From Brevundimonas alba (lineage in GTDB: Bacteria; Pseudomonadota; Alphaproteobacteria; Caulobacterales; Caulobacteraceae), in NCBI RefSeq assembly GCF_011927945.1, contig NZ_JAATJM010000001.1:443501-507500 (forward strand): a stretch of DNA of 64,000 bases. The letters run 5' to 3'. Under the pieces are notes generated by a model. It ran no database searches. It saw only the letters and a program-made list of their open reading frames with translations, and was not told the DNA's origin. Positions 43,666-52,569 of this stretch are shown piece by piece; position 1 is the first letter of the stretch, and every line of letters starts with the position of its first letter. A program made the position numbers and the translations under genes.

Positions 43666-44412
43666 TCAGAGCTCCCGGCGGGAATAGTCGGCGGCCGGCT
43701 GGGGCGCCGGGGCGGACGGGCCGCCCAGACGGCGCGCCACGGCGGCCTGCAGATCATCGGCGAAGCTCTCCAGCCGGCCGGTGAACTTGCCCGCGTCGAT
43801 GGAGAATTTGTTGTAGGCCATATAGGCCGGAATGGCGGCGGCGAGGCCGAGGGCGGTGGCGAAGAGGGCTTCCGAGATCGCCGGCGCGACGGTAGCGAGG
43901 TTGGTGTTGCCCGAGGCGGCGATGGCCCCGAAGGCGTTCATGATCCCCCAGACGGTGCCGAACAGGCCGATGAAGGGCGAGGCGGTGGCGACCACCGACA
44001 GCACGCCGAGGCCGTTCTCGACCCGCTGGCCCTCGCGGGCGATCAGGCTGTCGAGCGCCCGGTCGATGCGGGCCATCAGCATATTGCCCTGCCCCTCGGT
44101 CAGCGGACCGCGGGTGCGGGCCTCGCGCCAGTCGCTGAGGGCGATGACCAGCATGCGCGGCAGGGGGTGGACCGGATCAGGACCGGCCTGAGCGGCGATC
44201 TCCTCGAGCGAGCGGCCGGAGCCGACCGCCTTTTCGAACGCCGTGGCATGGCTGTTCATCGAGGCGAAGCGCACCGCCTTGTCGATGATCACGGCCCACG
44301 ACCACAGGGAGGCGATGGCCAGGCCGATCATGATCGCCTTCACGACCGGATCGGCCTCCACGAAGAGGGCGATGGGGTTCAGCATCATCGATGCGTCGGC
44401 GGCGGTGGTCAT
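43666..44412 (-). CDS. tolQ: Tol-Pal/ExbB-family protein TolQ
   Basis: TolQ is the three-helix membrane subunit of the proton-driven motor. The 248-residue protein has helices at about 20-40 ([20 protein letters not shown]), 135-160 ([20 protein letters not shown], the conserved ExbB/TolQ pore motif) and 175-200 ([22 protein letters not shown]). The start at ATG 44412 begins [10 protein letters not shown]; the tandem ATGs at MML are alternatives. It is the first gene of tolQRA-domainIII-tolB-pal. Confidence 0.95.
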   Translation of the reverse strand: MTTAADASMMLNPIALFVEADPVVKAIMIGLAIASLWSWAVIIDKAVRFASMNSHATAFEKAVGSGRSLEEIAAQAGPDPVHPLPRMLVIALSDWREARTRGPLTEGQGNMLMARIDRALDSLIAREGQRVENGLGVLSVVATASPFIGLFGTVWGIMNAFGAIAASGNTNLATVAPAISEALFATALGLAAAIPAYMAYNKFSIDAGKFTGRLESFADDLQAAVARRLGGPSAPAPQPAADYSRREL

Positions 44413-44540
44413 TCGGTCGTCCTCATTCGTCCGGTGTCCTGTGCACCGGACGGGCGTGGCGGATATGTGGCGATTCAGCCGGCTCTAGCGAGGTCTGGCA
44501 GAACCGTCACCTGACTGCACGTGACAGGTTCGCAATCTTG

Positions 44541-44990
44541 TCAGGGTTCGCCCGTCAGCCATGGCCCGACCTTGTCGCGCAGGGCCGCGGTGGGGCGGCG
44601 GGGCCGGCCGTCCATATGGATGCAGACCACCTCGACGCGGGCGCGGCAGAGATCGTCGGCGCCGCGGCTGATAGTCTGGGAGATCAGCAGGCGCGGGCCC
44701 TTCACCGCCTCGTAGCGGGTGCGGACCACGAGTTCCTCGTCAATCCGGGCCGGCTTGAGGAAGGTCAGGTCCATCTTGGTGACGACAAAGGCCATGGGCT
44801 GGTCGCCGTCCAGCAGTTCGGCGTGCCCGATGCCCATCAGCCGCAGGGCGTCCGAGCGCCCCCGCTCGAAATAGCGGACGTAGTTGCCGTGATAGACCAG
44901 GCCGGTGAAGTCGGTGTCCTCGTAATAGACGCGGACCGGCAGGCGATGCTCGCGGTCCTCGAAGCGGCCGGCGGTGGGACGGTCGGTCAT
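44541..44990 (-). CDS. ybgC: Tol-Pal-associated acyl-CoA thioesterase YbgC
   Basis: YbgC is a hot-dog thioesterase encoded with tol genes. The 149-residue protein carries the signature VRVYYEDTDFTGLVYHGNYV with the catalytic Asp and His-Gly, FERGRSDALR, and VRTRYEAVKG. It precedes tolQ by 128 bp, a gap holding the tol promoter region. Its ATG overlaps the stop of the small membrane protein upstream (ATGA). Confidence 0.93.
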   Translation of the reverse strand: MTDRPTAGRFEDREHRLPVRVYYEDTDFTGLVYHGNYVRYFERGRSDALRLMGIGHAELLDGDQPMAFVVTKMDLTFLKPARIDEELVVRTRYEAVKGPRLLISQTISRGADDLCRARVEVVCIHMDGRPRRPTAALRDKVGPWLTGEP

Positions 44991-45367
44991 GGGCGCGGCG
45001 CCTGCGAGCCGGGCGCGCGGGTCAGGAAGCCGGGGCAGACGTCGCGGAGCATCTCGTCGAACTCCGCCTTGAGCGGATCGGTTTCAAGCAGGATGCGGTT
45101 GGGGCGGGAGATGAAGCTGACCAGACCGGCGTCGGTCGAGACATAGCCACAGACGGCGCGGCGGCGACCGATCTCGGTGTAGCGGACCACGGCGCCGGGG
45201 CCGACAAGCCCCCGAAGCTGGGCGCGGGCGCGGTCCTCGGCCGAGAGCTCGCCGCCGCCGAGGCCGCCGCTGCGGGTCACCAGCCAGAGCAGCAGGGCGC
45301 CGAGGATCAGCACCGCCGCGCCCAGTATGGCGATCAACCGCTCGACCCTGATCCTGCGCGCCGTCAT
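44987..45367 (-). CDS. Hypothetical single-pass membrane protein, 126 aa
   Basis: The protein starts MTARRIRVERLIAILGAAVL with a membrane helix at about 9-31 and a mostly polar remainder (YTEIGRRRAVCGYVSTDAGL, PLKAEFDEMLRDVCPGFL) with two cysteines. It is not a recognised family. The ATG at 45367 has GGAGACGGC upstream, which decides against the longer in-frame start seven residues earlier. The stop overlaps the ybgC ATG. It lies 53 bp after ruvB in the same direction. Confidence 0.72.
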   Translation of the reverse strand: MTARRIRVERLIAILGAAVLILGALLLWLVTRSGGLGGGELSAEDRARAQLRGLVGPGAVVRYTEIGRRRAVCGYVSTDAGLVSFISRPNRILLETDPLKAEFDEMLRDVCPGFLTRAPGSQAPRP

Positions 45368-45419
45368 GCCGTCTCCGTTCACGGCCAAGCATGACGGGGT
45401 TCGCGAGCGAGGTGAAGCC

Positions 45420-46454
45420 TCACTTGCCTCCGAACAATCCGCCCTGCTCCGGCGCGCGCGGCGGTTCGGTCAGGCCGAGGTGGGCGTAGGCGCGGGCGCA
45501 GGCCATGCGGCCGCGGGGGGTGCGCTGGATGAAGCCCTGCTGCAGGAGGTAGGGCTCGATGACGTCCTCGACGGCGTCGCGCGCCTCGGCGATGGCGGCG
45601 GCGAGGGTGTCCATGCCGACGGGACCGCCGCCGTAGTTCTCGATCAGGGCCTTGAGGAAGCGGCGGTCGTTGGCGTCGAGACCGGCCTCGTCGATCTCGA
45701 GCCGGCTGAGCGCGCGGGCGGCGGCGAGCCGGTCGATGGAGGTCGCGCCCTCGGCGGTGGCGAAGTCGCGGACGCGGCGCAGCAGGCGGCCGGCGACACG
45801 GGGCGTGCCGCGCGAGCGGGAGGCGATCTCGCGGGCGCCGTCCTCGGCGATCGGAGCGCCCATCTTGCGGGCCGCGCCCATGATGACCTTCACCAGCTCC
45901 TCAGGCGTGTAGAATTCGAGGCGCAGAGGGATGCCGAAGCGGTCCCTGAGCGGCGTCGCCAGCAGCCCGGCGCGGGTCGTGGCGCCGACGAGGGTGAAGG
46001 GGGCCAGATCGATGCGCACCGACCGGGCCGAGGGCCCCTCGCCGATGATCAGGTCGAGGACGTGGTCCTCCATGGCCGGATAGAGGATCTCCTCGACCGC
46101 CGGGGCGAGGCGGTGGATCTCGTCGATGAACAGCACGTCGCGCGGTTCGAGATTGGTCAGGATGGCGGCAAGATCGCCCGCCTTGGCCAGGATGGGGCCG
46201 GAGGTGGCGCGGAAGCCGACGCCGAGCTCGCGCGAAACGATCTGGGCCAGGGTGGTCTTGCCGAGCCCGGGCGGGCCGAACAGCAGGACGTGGTCGAGCG
46301 CCTCGTTCCGCCCGCGGGCGGCCTCGATGAAGACCTTGAGATTGGCCTTGGCCTGCTCCTGCCCGACGAACTCGGACAGGGTCTGGGGCCGCAGGGCGCG
46401 GTCGTAGGTCTCGCCGGGGGCCGGGTCGGGGGAGACGATGCGGTCGTCGGTCAC
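45420..46454 (-). CDS. ruvB: Holliday junction branch-migration ATPase RuvB
   Basis: RuvB is the AAA+ motor that drives branch migration on junctions held by RuvA. The 344-residue protein has Walker A GPPGLGKT (60-67), Walker [11 protein letters not shown], the sensor GATTRAGLL, and the C-terminal winged helix ([38 protein letters not shown]). It overlaps ruvA by four bases, forming the standard ruvC-ruvA-ruvB order. Confidence 0.97.
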   Translation of the reverse strand: MTDDRIVSPDPAPGETYDRALRPQTLSEFVGQEQAKANLKVFIEAARGRNEALDHVLLFGPPGLGKTTLAQIVSRELGVGFRATSGPILAKAGDLAAILTNLEPRDVLFIDEIHRLAPAVEEILYPAMEDHVLDLIIGEGPSARSVRIDLAPFTLVGATTRAGLLATPLRDRFGIPLRLEFYTPEELVKVIMGAARKMGAPIAEDGAREIASRSRGTPRVAGRLLRRVRDFATAEGATSIDRLAAARALSRLEIDEAGLDANDRRFLKALIENYGGGPVGMDTLAAAIAEARDAVEDVIEPYLLQQGFIQRTPRGRMACARAYAHLGLTEPPRAPEQGGLFGGK

Positions 46455-47065
46455 CGTCCAAGCTCCTGCAGGGCGGCGCGGATGACGGCGGACAGGTCAG
46501 CGTCGTCGCCCAGACGGATCAGCGCCTGATCGACGGCGCGGCGGGCGTTGACCTCGGCGACGCCGAGACCGAGCAGGGCGGAGACGGCCTCGCCGGTGAC
46601 GCTATGAACCGGCGCGAGTGCGGCGTGGACGCCGGGCGCCGAGGGGGTGAAGCTGACATCGCCCAGCGGCTTGCCCTTGAGCTCGGTCACGATACGCAGG
46701 GCCAGCTTGGGGCCGACGCCGTTGGCGCGGGCGACGGCGGCCTTGTCGTCGCGGGCGACCGCCGAAGCCAGTTCGCCGGGCGGCAGGACGTCGAGCACCG
46801 ACAGGGCCGCCTTGGGGCCGACACCCTGGATGCCGGTCAGGGTGGTGAAGGCCCGGCGTTCGTCGCGGGTCAGGAAGCCGTAGAGGCGCGGCCCGTTCTC
46901 GGCCGACCAGCTGGATTCGATATGCAGGGTCGCCTCGTCGCCGGGGGCCGGAAGGCGCTGCAGGGTGCGTGCGCCACAGGCCACGACATAGCCGACGCCG
47001 GCGCAGTCGATCAGGCAGTGGTCGGTCTCGACCTCGGCCAGCACGCCTCTGAGACGGCCGATCAT
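46451..47065 (-). CDS. ruvA: Holliday junction DNA-binding protein RuvA
   Basis: RuvA binds four-way junctions and recruits RuvB. The 204-residue protein has the OB-fold N-terminus ([20 protein letters not shown]), two helix-hairpin-helix motifs ([32 protein letters not shown]) and a C-terminal RuvB-binding domain ([20 protein letters not shown]). Four-base overlaps join it to ruvC and ruvB. Confidence 0.96.
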   Translation of the reverse strand: MIGRLRGVLAEVETDHCLIDCAGVGYVVACGARTLQRLPAPGDEATLHIESSWSAENGPRLYGFLTRDERRAFTTLTGIQGVGPKAALSVLDVLPPGELASAVARDDKAAVARANGVGPKLALRIVTELKGKPLGDVSFTPSAPGVHAALAPVHSVTGEAVSALLGLGVAEVNARRAVDQALIRLGDDADLSAVIRAALQELGR

Positions 47066-47583
47066 GCAGCCCCCGCCAGCAGGGCCCGCTTGCGCAGCTG
47101 GGCGTGGGTGATGGCGACCGCGAGGGCGTCGGCGGCGTCAGCCTTCACGTCGCCCGCCGAGGGGAGCAGCCGTTTCACCATGAAGGCGATCTGGGTCTTG
47201 TCGGCATGGCCGGCCCCGACCACCGCCTTCTTGATCAGGTTGGGCGAGTATTCGGCGACGCTGAGTCCGTGCCGCGCCGGGGCCAGCATGACGGCGGCGC
47301 GGGCGTGGCCGAGCTTGAGCGTCGAGGAGGGGTTCATGTTGACGAAGACCTCTTCGATGGCCGCCTCGTCACAGGCGTGGGCGGCGCAGACCGCGCCCAC
47401 CGCGTCGAGCAGGAACAGCAGCCGCTCGCTGAATGGCGCGCTTTCAGGCGGGGCGACGACGCCGTGCGCGATCCAGCGCAGGCGCGAGCCCTCGGTCACC
47501 ACCACGCCCCATCCGGTGCGCCGCAGTCCGGGGTCGAGACCGAGAATTCGAGTCGCCCCATCTGGAATCAAGGTGTTCGCCAT
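47062..47583 (-). CDS. ruvC: Crossover junction endodeoxyribonuclease RuvC
   Basis: RuvC is the resolvase that cuts Holliday junctions. The 173-residue RNase-H-like protein shows catalytic Asp17 ([14 protein letters not shown]), the Glu in AAIEEVFVN (near residue 77), and the C-terminal acidic pair in [14 protein letters not shown]. Four bases overlap with ruvA. Upstream, where yebC commonly sits, there is instead a 5-kb block starting with MgtC genes. Confidence 0.96.
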   Translation of the reverse strand: MANTLIPDGATRILGLDPGLRRTGWGVVVTEGSRLRWIAHGVVAPPESAPFSERLLFLLDAVGAVCAAHACDEAAIEEVFVNMNPSSTLKLGHARAAVMLAPARHGLSVAEYSPNLIKKAVVGAGHADKTQIAFMVKRLLPSAGDVKADAADALAVAITHAQLRKRALLAGAA

Positions 47584-47629
47584 CCGTTCCAGTCATGCCG
47601 CAAAGAGGGTTAGCGGACAATGACCGGCT

Positions 47630-48319
47630 TTATTCGTCGCGGGGCAGGACCGAGAAACCGGCCAGACCATCGTGGCTGCAGAGCTGGGTGACCAGGCCGT
47701 CGACGTCGATGGGCATGGCGCCCTTCACCTTGAGCTGGTGCTCGTGGACCTGGCAGTCGGGGCTCATCACATGGCCGATGCGCACGGCCTTGAGGCCACG
47801 GCCGCGGAGCAGGTCGCGCAGATCCTTCTCGCTGGGCGCCGAGCCGCGCTTCCAACGCAGCACCACGTCCATGACGCCGATGTGGGGGAGCTTGGCGTCG
47901 AGCAGGCGCAGGACGGCGAGCACCGCCAGCGTCGCCCCCGCCCCGATCAGCGCGAGGTCCAGCATGCCGACGCCGAACAGCACGCCGATGGCCGAGGTGA
48001 CCCACAGCGAGGCCGCGGTCGTCAGGCCGTGCACCGAAAATCCCTCGCGGAAGATCACACCGGCGCAAAGGAAGCCGATGCCGGTCAGCAGGCCGTGCGA
48101 CATCCGGGTCGGATCGATGACCACGTTCTGTCCCGGCAGGGCGACGAAGTCCCACGTCGCCTGATGCATCGCGGCCAGCATCAGCAGACAGCTGGTCAGG
48201 CAGACGAGGATATGGGTCCGGAACCCCGCCGGGTGCCCATGATAGGTGCGCTCCATGCCGATCAGGCCGCCCGCCGTCATGGCCGCGGCGACCGGCCAGA
48301 CCAGATCCCAATTGATCAA
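47630..48319 (-). CDS. MgtC/SapB-family membrane protein, first tandem copy
   Basis: A 229-residue protein with four N-terminal helices (AAMTAGGLIGMERTYHGHPA carries the conserved IGxER, then THILVCLTSCLLMLAAMHQ, GLLTGIGFLCAGVIFREGF, VTSAIGVLFGVGMLDLALIG) and a C-terminal ACT-like soluble domain. MgtC proteins counter Mg2+ starvation and modulate the F1Fo-ATPase in intracellular bacteria. Their role here is not known. It is paired with a second copy 64 bp away, in the same direction, which shares the same motifs. Confidence 0.92.
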   Translation of the reverse strand: MINWDLVWPVAAAMTAGGLIGMERTYHGHPAGFRTHILVCLTSCLLMLAAMHQATWDFVALPGQNVVIDPTRMSHGLLTGIGFLCAGVIFREGFSVHGLTTAASLWVTSAIGVLFGVGMLDLALIGAGATLAVLAVLRLLDAKLPHIGVMDVVLRWKRGSAPSEKDLRDLLRGRGLKAVRIGHVMSPDCQVHEHQLKVKGAMPIDVDGLVTQLCSHDGLAGFSVLPRDE

Positions 48320-48383
48320 GATTCACTCCGTAAACTGATGAATCCCCAGCCTGGGCCCTCGCGGCGCGGCGATCAAGCCGCCG

Positions 48384-49082
48384 TCAGTCGTCGCGCGGGT
48401 CGAGCCGGTAGCCGGTGACGCCCTCGATGGCTCTCAGCCGGGCTGCGAGGGTCTTGAGCGCGCCGTCTCCGCCGATCTTGAGCCGGAAGGTGCGGCGCAC
48501 GCTTTCGCCATGGTCTATCAGCTCGAACCGGTCGGAGCGGCGGTCGCGGTCGATGTCGCTGAGCGCAGCCTCGACAGCCTCTTCCGCCGCGACGGCGCCG
48601 CGCCGCCACACCACTTCGGCGTCGATCACGGCCTTCTGCGGCAGGCGCAGGCTGACAAGCCGCAGGATCAGCAGGACCACGACGGTCAGGACCGTGCCGG
48701 TGGCGGCGAGGCCGAACAGGCCTGCGCCAAAGAGGAGGCCTATGGCGGCAGTGATCCACAGCGAGGCGGCGGTCGTCAGGCCATGGATCGAGAAACCGGC
48801 GCGGAAGATCACCCCGGCGCACAGGAAGCCGATGCCGGTCAGCACGCCGTGGGCCATGCGGGTCGGATCGCTGACGATCTCCGTCCCCGGGATGGCGTCG
48901 AACCGCCAGGCGCCCTGGGACACCGCCATCTCCATCAGCAGGGCCGAGGCGAGGCAGACGAGGATGTGGGTGCGGAAGCCGGCGGCCCGCCCGCGCCACT
49001 CCCGCTCGAAACCGATCAGACCGCCCGCGATGACGGCGCAGAGCAGCGGCAGGGTGAAGTCGGGAAGGGAAGCCAGATCCAT
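48384..49082 (-). CDS. MgtC/SapB-family membrane protein, second tandem copy
   Basis: A 232-residue paralogue of the previous gene, with matching landmarks: AGGLIGFEREWRGRAAGFRT, THILVCLASALLMEMAVSQ, GVLTGIGFLCAGVIFRAGF, and TAAIGLLFGAGLFGLAATGT. The C-terminal domain differs most (IDAEVVWRRGAVAAEEAVEA ... GVTGYRLDPRDD). Two adjacent MgtC genes suggest a tandem duplication with divergence of the regulatory domain. Confidence 0.92.
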   Translation of the reverse strand: MDLASLPDFTLPLLCAVIAGGLIGFEREWRGRAAGFRTHILVCLASALLMEMAVSQGAWRFDAIPGTEIVSDPTRMAHGVLTGIGFLCAGVIFRAGFSIHGLTTAASLWITAAIGLLFGAGLFGLAATGTVLTVVVLLILRLVSLRLPQKAVIDAEVVWRRGAVAAEEAVEAALSDIDRDRRSDRFELIDHGESVRRTFRLKIGGDGALKTLAARLRAIEGVTGYRLDPRDD

Positions 49083-49119
49083 GACCCGGCAACGGCGCGC
49101 CCGCAGCGACGGTTCCGGG

Positions 49120-49869
49120 TCAGCCCGCGGACGGTTCGGCGGCGGGCGGGTCCTGCGGCGCAGGGTCTGGCGGCGCAGCGCTCCCGGCCGGCGGCGGGAT
49201 CAGCGCGGCGGGAGAGTTGCTGGTCGCGGGCTCGTCCCGCTGCCGCGTCACCGCCACCCGCGGCGGCGGCGCATCGAGCTCGTAGGAGACCGCGAAGGTG
49301 GCGACGCTCTCGACCGGCAGGCCGTCGATCAGGATCGGCTCCATGCGGGCGGAGTCCAGCGCGGGCCGCGTCAGGGCCGCCAGCCCCGATCCGGCGGGGG
49401 TTTCGCGGGCGCTGCAGCCGGTCAGGGTTCCATCGCGGCGCACGGTGCAGCGGAAACTCACCGACACGCTACCGGGACCCGGAGGCAGATCGCGGGCGCG
49501 GACGGCAAAATTCGGCCGCACGACCCAGCGCACCGTCTGCCGGATCGGCTCCGCCCGGGCGGCGGGCTGCGTGCCTGTGGGTCGGGAGCCCGTCACCACC
49601 ACCGGCGGCGCCACGATGTCCCGGCGCTCGGGGATCGGCACGGCGACAGGCGGCGCCTTTTCGGCCTCCAGCCGAAGACGCCGCGCCTCGGCCTCGGCGG
49701 CCCGATTGGCCCGGAAGTCGGCGCCCGCGTCCCATGCGCTGGACAGGTGGACCAGAGAGATCGCGCTGGCGGCCGCCAGTCCCGCGGCGACCGCCGCGCC
49801 GGGCAGCAGGCCCCGCCAGTCGCGGCTGTTCGAGGGCTGCGAGCCCGCGGGCTGGTACTGTTGCGTCAT
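49120..49869 (-). CDS. TonB-like membrane protein, 249 aa
   Basis: A protein with an N-terminal membrane helix (about 22-42, LLPGAAVAAGLAAASAISLV), an Ala/Arg/Glu helix, and a C-terminal TonB-like domain (VSVSFRCTVRRDGTLTGCSA ... ALDSARMEPILIDGLPVESV, FAVSYEL) followed by a Pro/Ala-rich tail. TonB C-terminal domains carry energy or bind TonB boxes, but the proline-rich part here follows the domain and is not before it. Similar C-terminal motifs occur at 52000-52569. It may be a TonB-like scaffold. The ATG at 49869 is chosen since longer in-frame starts overlap the divergent peptidase gene. Confidence 0.7.
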   Translation of the reverse strand: MTQQYQPAGSQPSNSRDWRGLLPGAAVAAGLAAASAISLVHLSSAWDAGADFRANRAAEAEARRLRLEAEKAPPVAVPIPERRDIVAPPVVVTGSRPTGTQPAARAEPIRQTVRWVVRPNFAVRARDLPPGPGSVSVSFRCTVRRDGTLTGCSARETPAGSGLAALTRPALDSARMEPILIDGLPVESVATFAVSYELDAPPPRVAVTRQRDEPATSNSPAALIPPPAGSAAPPDPAPQDPPAAEPSAG

Positions 49870-50013
49870 GCCGCCTCCCTGCCCCCATCGTGCCGCAGCC
49901 GGCGCCGAATGCAACGAGCGGGACGGAATGTCCAATGATCCGGCGCGACCTCCATCGCCCCTCCCCTCGCCGCCCGATCCGCGATAGCGTCCGCTCGCAA
50001 GGGGAGTTGCGGA

Positions 50014-51684
50014 ATGTCGAACACAGGCGCGGTTGTGGTGGCCATGGCGCGGCGGGCCGAGCGGCAGTTGGTCGAGCGGCTGCGCGAGCAGGGCGCCGTG
50101 TCGGCGGATCGTGCGACCGCCCTGTCGGTCGGGCGGCCGGGTGGCCGGCTCGCCCTGCGCCGGCTGGTGCGCAGTGGAGCGATCCATGAAACCGGCGACC
50201 GCGTCTGGCTGGATGAGCGGGCCTATGAGGCGATGCGCGAGGGGCGGCGGGTGCGGGTGGTGTTCGCCCTGATCGTCATCGGTCTGATCCTCGCCGGGAT
50301 CGTGGCCTTCGGGGCGTTTCAGGCGCGGGCCCAGACGGCGCCCGCCCGGCCCGATCAGCAGGCGTTCCGCGGCCTGTACGAGGAGTTGGTCGAAACCAAT
50401 ACGACCCTGTCGCAGGGCAGTTGCACCCTCGCCTCCGAGCGGATGGCGGCGCGGCTGCTCGCCGCCGGATATCCGGCGGGAGACGTGCGCGTGCTGGCCT
50501 CGCCCGACCGGCCCAAGGACGGCAATCTGTCCGCCGTTCTGCGCGGCTCGGACCGTGACGCCGAACCGATCCTGCTGCTGGCGCACATCGACGTGGTCGA
50601 GGCCAATCCGGCAGACTGGGCGCGCGACCCGTTCACCCTCGTCGAGGAGGACGGCTATTTCTACGCCCGCGGCGCCTCGGACGACAAAGCCCAGGCGGCG
50701 ATCTGGGTGGACACGCTGGTCCGGCTGAAGGCTGAGGGTTTCACCCCCCGCCGCGACATCAAGATCGCCCTGACCTGCGGCGAGGAGACCTCTGACACCT
50801 GGAATGGGGTCGAGTGGCTGCTGCAAAGTCATCCCGACGCGCTGAGCGCCGGCTTCGGCCTGAACGAGGGCGCTCGGGGCCGGCTGGACGGCGAGGGCAA
50901 CCGCGTCGCACTGGAAATCCAGGCCGGGGAGAAGGTGTATCAGGACTTCGCCTTCGAGATCACCAATCCGGGCGGTCACTCGTCCCGGCCGGTGCCGGAC
51001 AACGCCATTGACCGGCTGGCCAATGCTCTGGTCCGGCTCGGCGATCACACCTTCCAGTACGAGATCAATCCGACGGTGCGCGCCTATTTCGAGGCCATCG
51101 CCCCCGTCACGCCGGCGCACGCCGACACGATGGCCCGCCTCGACGACCGCGGGACGCCTGACGACGCCGTCGCCCGGCTGTCGGCGGCCGATCCGGCGTG
51201 GAACGCCATCCTGCACACCACCTGCGTCGCGACCATGGTCAGCGCCGGCCATGCGCCGAACGCCCTGCCCCAGCGCGCCCGCGCCAACGTCAATTGCCGC
51301 ATCCTGCCCGGCCACGACGCCGCAGAGGTCAAGGCCGAGCTGGAGCGGGTGATCGCCGACCCGGGCATCGCCGTCAGCCTGGTCGGAGAGCCCGACCCGG
51401 TGTCGCCGCCGCCGCCCCTGACGCCCGCCATTCTCGACCCAATCACCGCCATCGCCGGGCGGATGTGGCCGGGTGTGCCCGTGGTCCCGTCGATGAGCCC
51501 GGGCGCGACAGACGGCCGCTTCACCAATGCCGCCGGCATCCCGACCTATGGCGTCACCGGCATCTTCGCCGACCCGGACGGCGGCGGCGTGCACGGTCTG
51601 AACGAGCGCATCCGGGTGCGGTCGCTCTACGAGGGGCGCGACTTCCTCTTCGAGCTGGTCAAGGCCTACGCCGCGCAGCCCTGA
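50014..51684 (+). CDS. M20-family peptidase fused to an N-terminal winged-helix-like/membrane module
   Basis: A 556-residue protein. Residues 1-78 resemble a small winged-helix module (LVERLREQGAVSADRATALS ... LRRLVRSGAIHETGDRVWLD). Residues 82-105 form a membrane segment with signal-like end (ALIVIGLILAGIVAFGAFQA, then RAQTA). From about 115 an M20 dipeptidase follows: metal ligands His191 in LLLAHIDVVEAN, Asp223 in RGASDDKAQAA, Glu257-Glu258 in CGEETSD, and the dimerisation domain with NPGGHSSRPVPDNAID. M20 enzymes cleave peptides or N-acyl bonds. The start could be a later ATG at 50233 that removes the first module. The frame is open throughout. Confidence 0.82.
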   Translation: MSNTGAVVVAMARRAERQLVERLREQGAVSADRATALSVGRPGGRLALRRLVRSGAIHETGDRVWLDERAYEAMREGRRVRVVFALIVIGLILAGIVAFGAFQARAQTAPARPDQQAFRGLYEELVETNTTLSQGSCTLASERMAARLLAAGYPAGDVRVLASPDRPKDGNLSAVLRGSDRDAEPILLLAHIDVVEANPADWARDPFTLVEEDGYFYARGASDDKAQAAIWVDTLVRLKAEGFTPRRDIKIALTCGEETSDTWNGVEWLLQSHPDALSAGFGLNEGARGRLDGEGNRVALEIQAGEKVYQDFAFEITNPGGHSSRPVPDNAIDRLANALVRLGDHTFQYEINPTVRAYFEAIAPVTPAHADTMARLDDRGTPDDAVARLSAADPAWNAILHTTCVATMVSAGHAPNALPQRARANVNCRILPGHDAAEVKAELERVIADPGIAVSLVGEPDPVSPPPPLTPAILDPITAIAGRMWPGVPVVPSMSPGATDGRFTNAAGIPTYGVTGIFADPDGGGVHGLNERIRVRSLYEGRDFLFELVKAYAAQP

Positions 51685-51788
51685 GCCGGCCGCCCGGGGC
51701 GCCCGCTACAGACCGCTAAGTTCGGAACCCGACATGCGGCCATGGGTTAGGTGTCTGCGGCCGTTTCGCCGCATGCCGGAGCTCCGTG

Positions 51789-51995
51789 ATGGGACGCTCG
51801 ATGGACCGCCGACTGCCGACCGAGGCCTATGACCAGCTCAGGGCCGAGGTGTTGCGCGCGGCGGTGGAGCTGTCCGAAGACCAGCTGCTGGACCTGACGG
51901 ACGCCCTGCACGGTGTGATCCGTCTCCGGCGCCCGGGACGTCCCCTGCGCAATCCCGACGGCTGGGTCACCGACGAGCTGCGCAGTTTCGCGTGA
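51789..51995 (+). CDS. Small hypothetical protein, 68 aa
   Basis: A short acidic helical protein (MGRSMDRRLPTEAYDQLRAE ... LSEDQLLDLTDALHGVIRL, then a Pro-rich turn and NPDGWVTDELRSFA). No signal peptide, no membrane helix and no family recognised. An ATG at 51801 is an alternative start. It is convergent with the next gene, whose stop is five bases away. Confidence 0.55.
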   Translation: MGRSMDRRLPTEAYDQLRAEVLRAAVELSEDQLLDLTDALHGVIRLRRPGRPLRNPDGWVTDELRSFA

Positions 51996-51999
51996 CCGG

Positions 52000-52569
52000 T
52001 CAGGATTCCGGCGCCATCCGGAACCGCACGGTGAAGACCATCTTGCTGTCCATCGGCAAGCCGTCGATGCTGTAGGGCCGGACGCGGGCGCGTCTTGTCG
52101 CCGCCAGCGCCGCCTCGCCAAAGCCCGCCCCCTGAGGCGTTTCGCTCAGGATTTCGCAGGCGCCGAGGTCCCCGGAGGCCAGGGCCTCGCAGCGAAGCCG
52201 GACGTCGCCCTGCTCGATGCCGCGGCTCTGGGCCAGGGCGGGATAAAGCGGCGCGGGTGGCCGGACCCAGGCCGGCCGTATCACGCCCTCCGCGTCTGGA
52301 GCGGGAGCCGGCCGGTCCGGCGGCGCGGGAACGACCGGCCCGGACAACGGCTCAGCGTCCCGCGCGACCGCCACCGGGGGGACCACGAGCAGCGTCGCGC
52401 TGTCGTCCCGCACCTCCACCTCCCGAAGCTTGAACTGCGAGTTGGAGAAGAACCATGCCGCGGCGGCCGAGAGGCCGATCCACACCACGGCGACCAGCAC
52501 CCAAACCATGACGTCGACGCCGCGCCCGCGCCGTGCATCCGATCCGGTTTCCGGCCCCCCGACCGTCAT
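52000..52569 (-). CDS. TonB-like membrane protein, 189 aa
   Basis: A protein with a membrane helix at about 20-42 (DVMVWVLVAVVWIGLSAAAA), a Pro/Asp-rich linker, and a C-terminal TonB-like domain (WVRPPAPLYPALAQSRGIEQ, GDVRLRCEALASGDLGACEI, AALAATRRARVRPYSIDGLP). The PAPLYPALAQSRG pattern with a conserved YP is typical of TonB_C/energy transducers. The start ATG shares one base with the yebC stop (TGATG), so it is coupled to yebC. Its partner is unknown. Confidence 0.75.
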   Translation of the reverse strand: MTVGGPETGSDARRGRGVDVMVWVLVAVVWIGLSAAAAWFFSNSQFKLREVEVRDDSATLLVVPPVAVARDAEPLSGPVVPAPPDRPAPAPDAEGVIRPAWVRPPAPLYPALAQSRGIEQGDVRLRCEALASGDLGACEILSETPQGAGFGEAALAATRRARVRPYSIDGLPMDSKMVFTVRFRMAPES

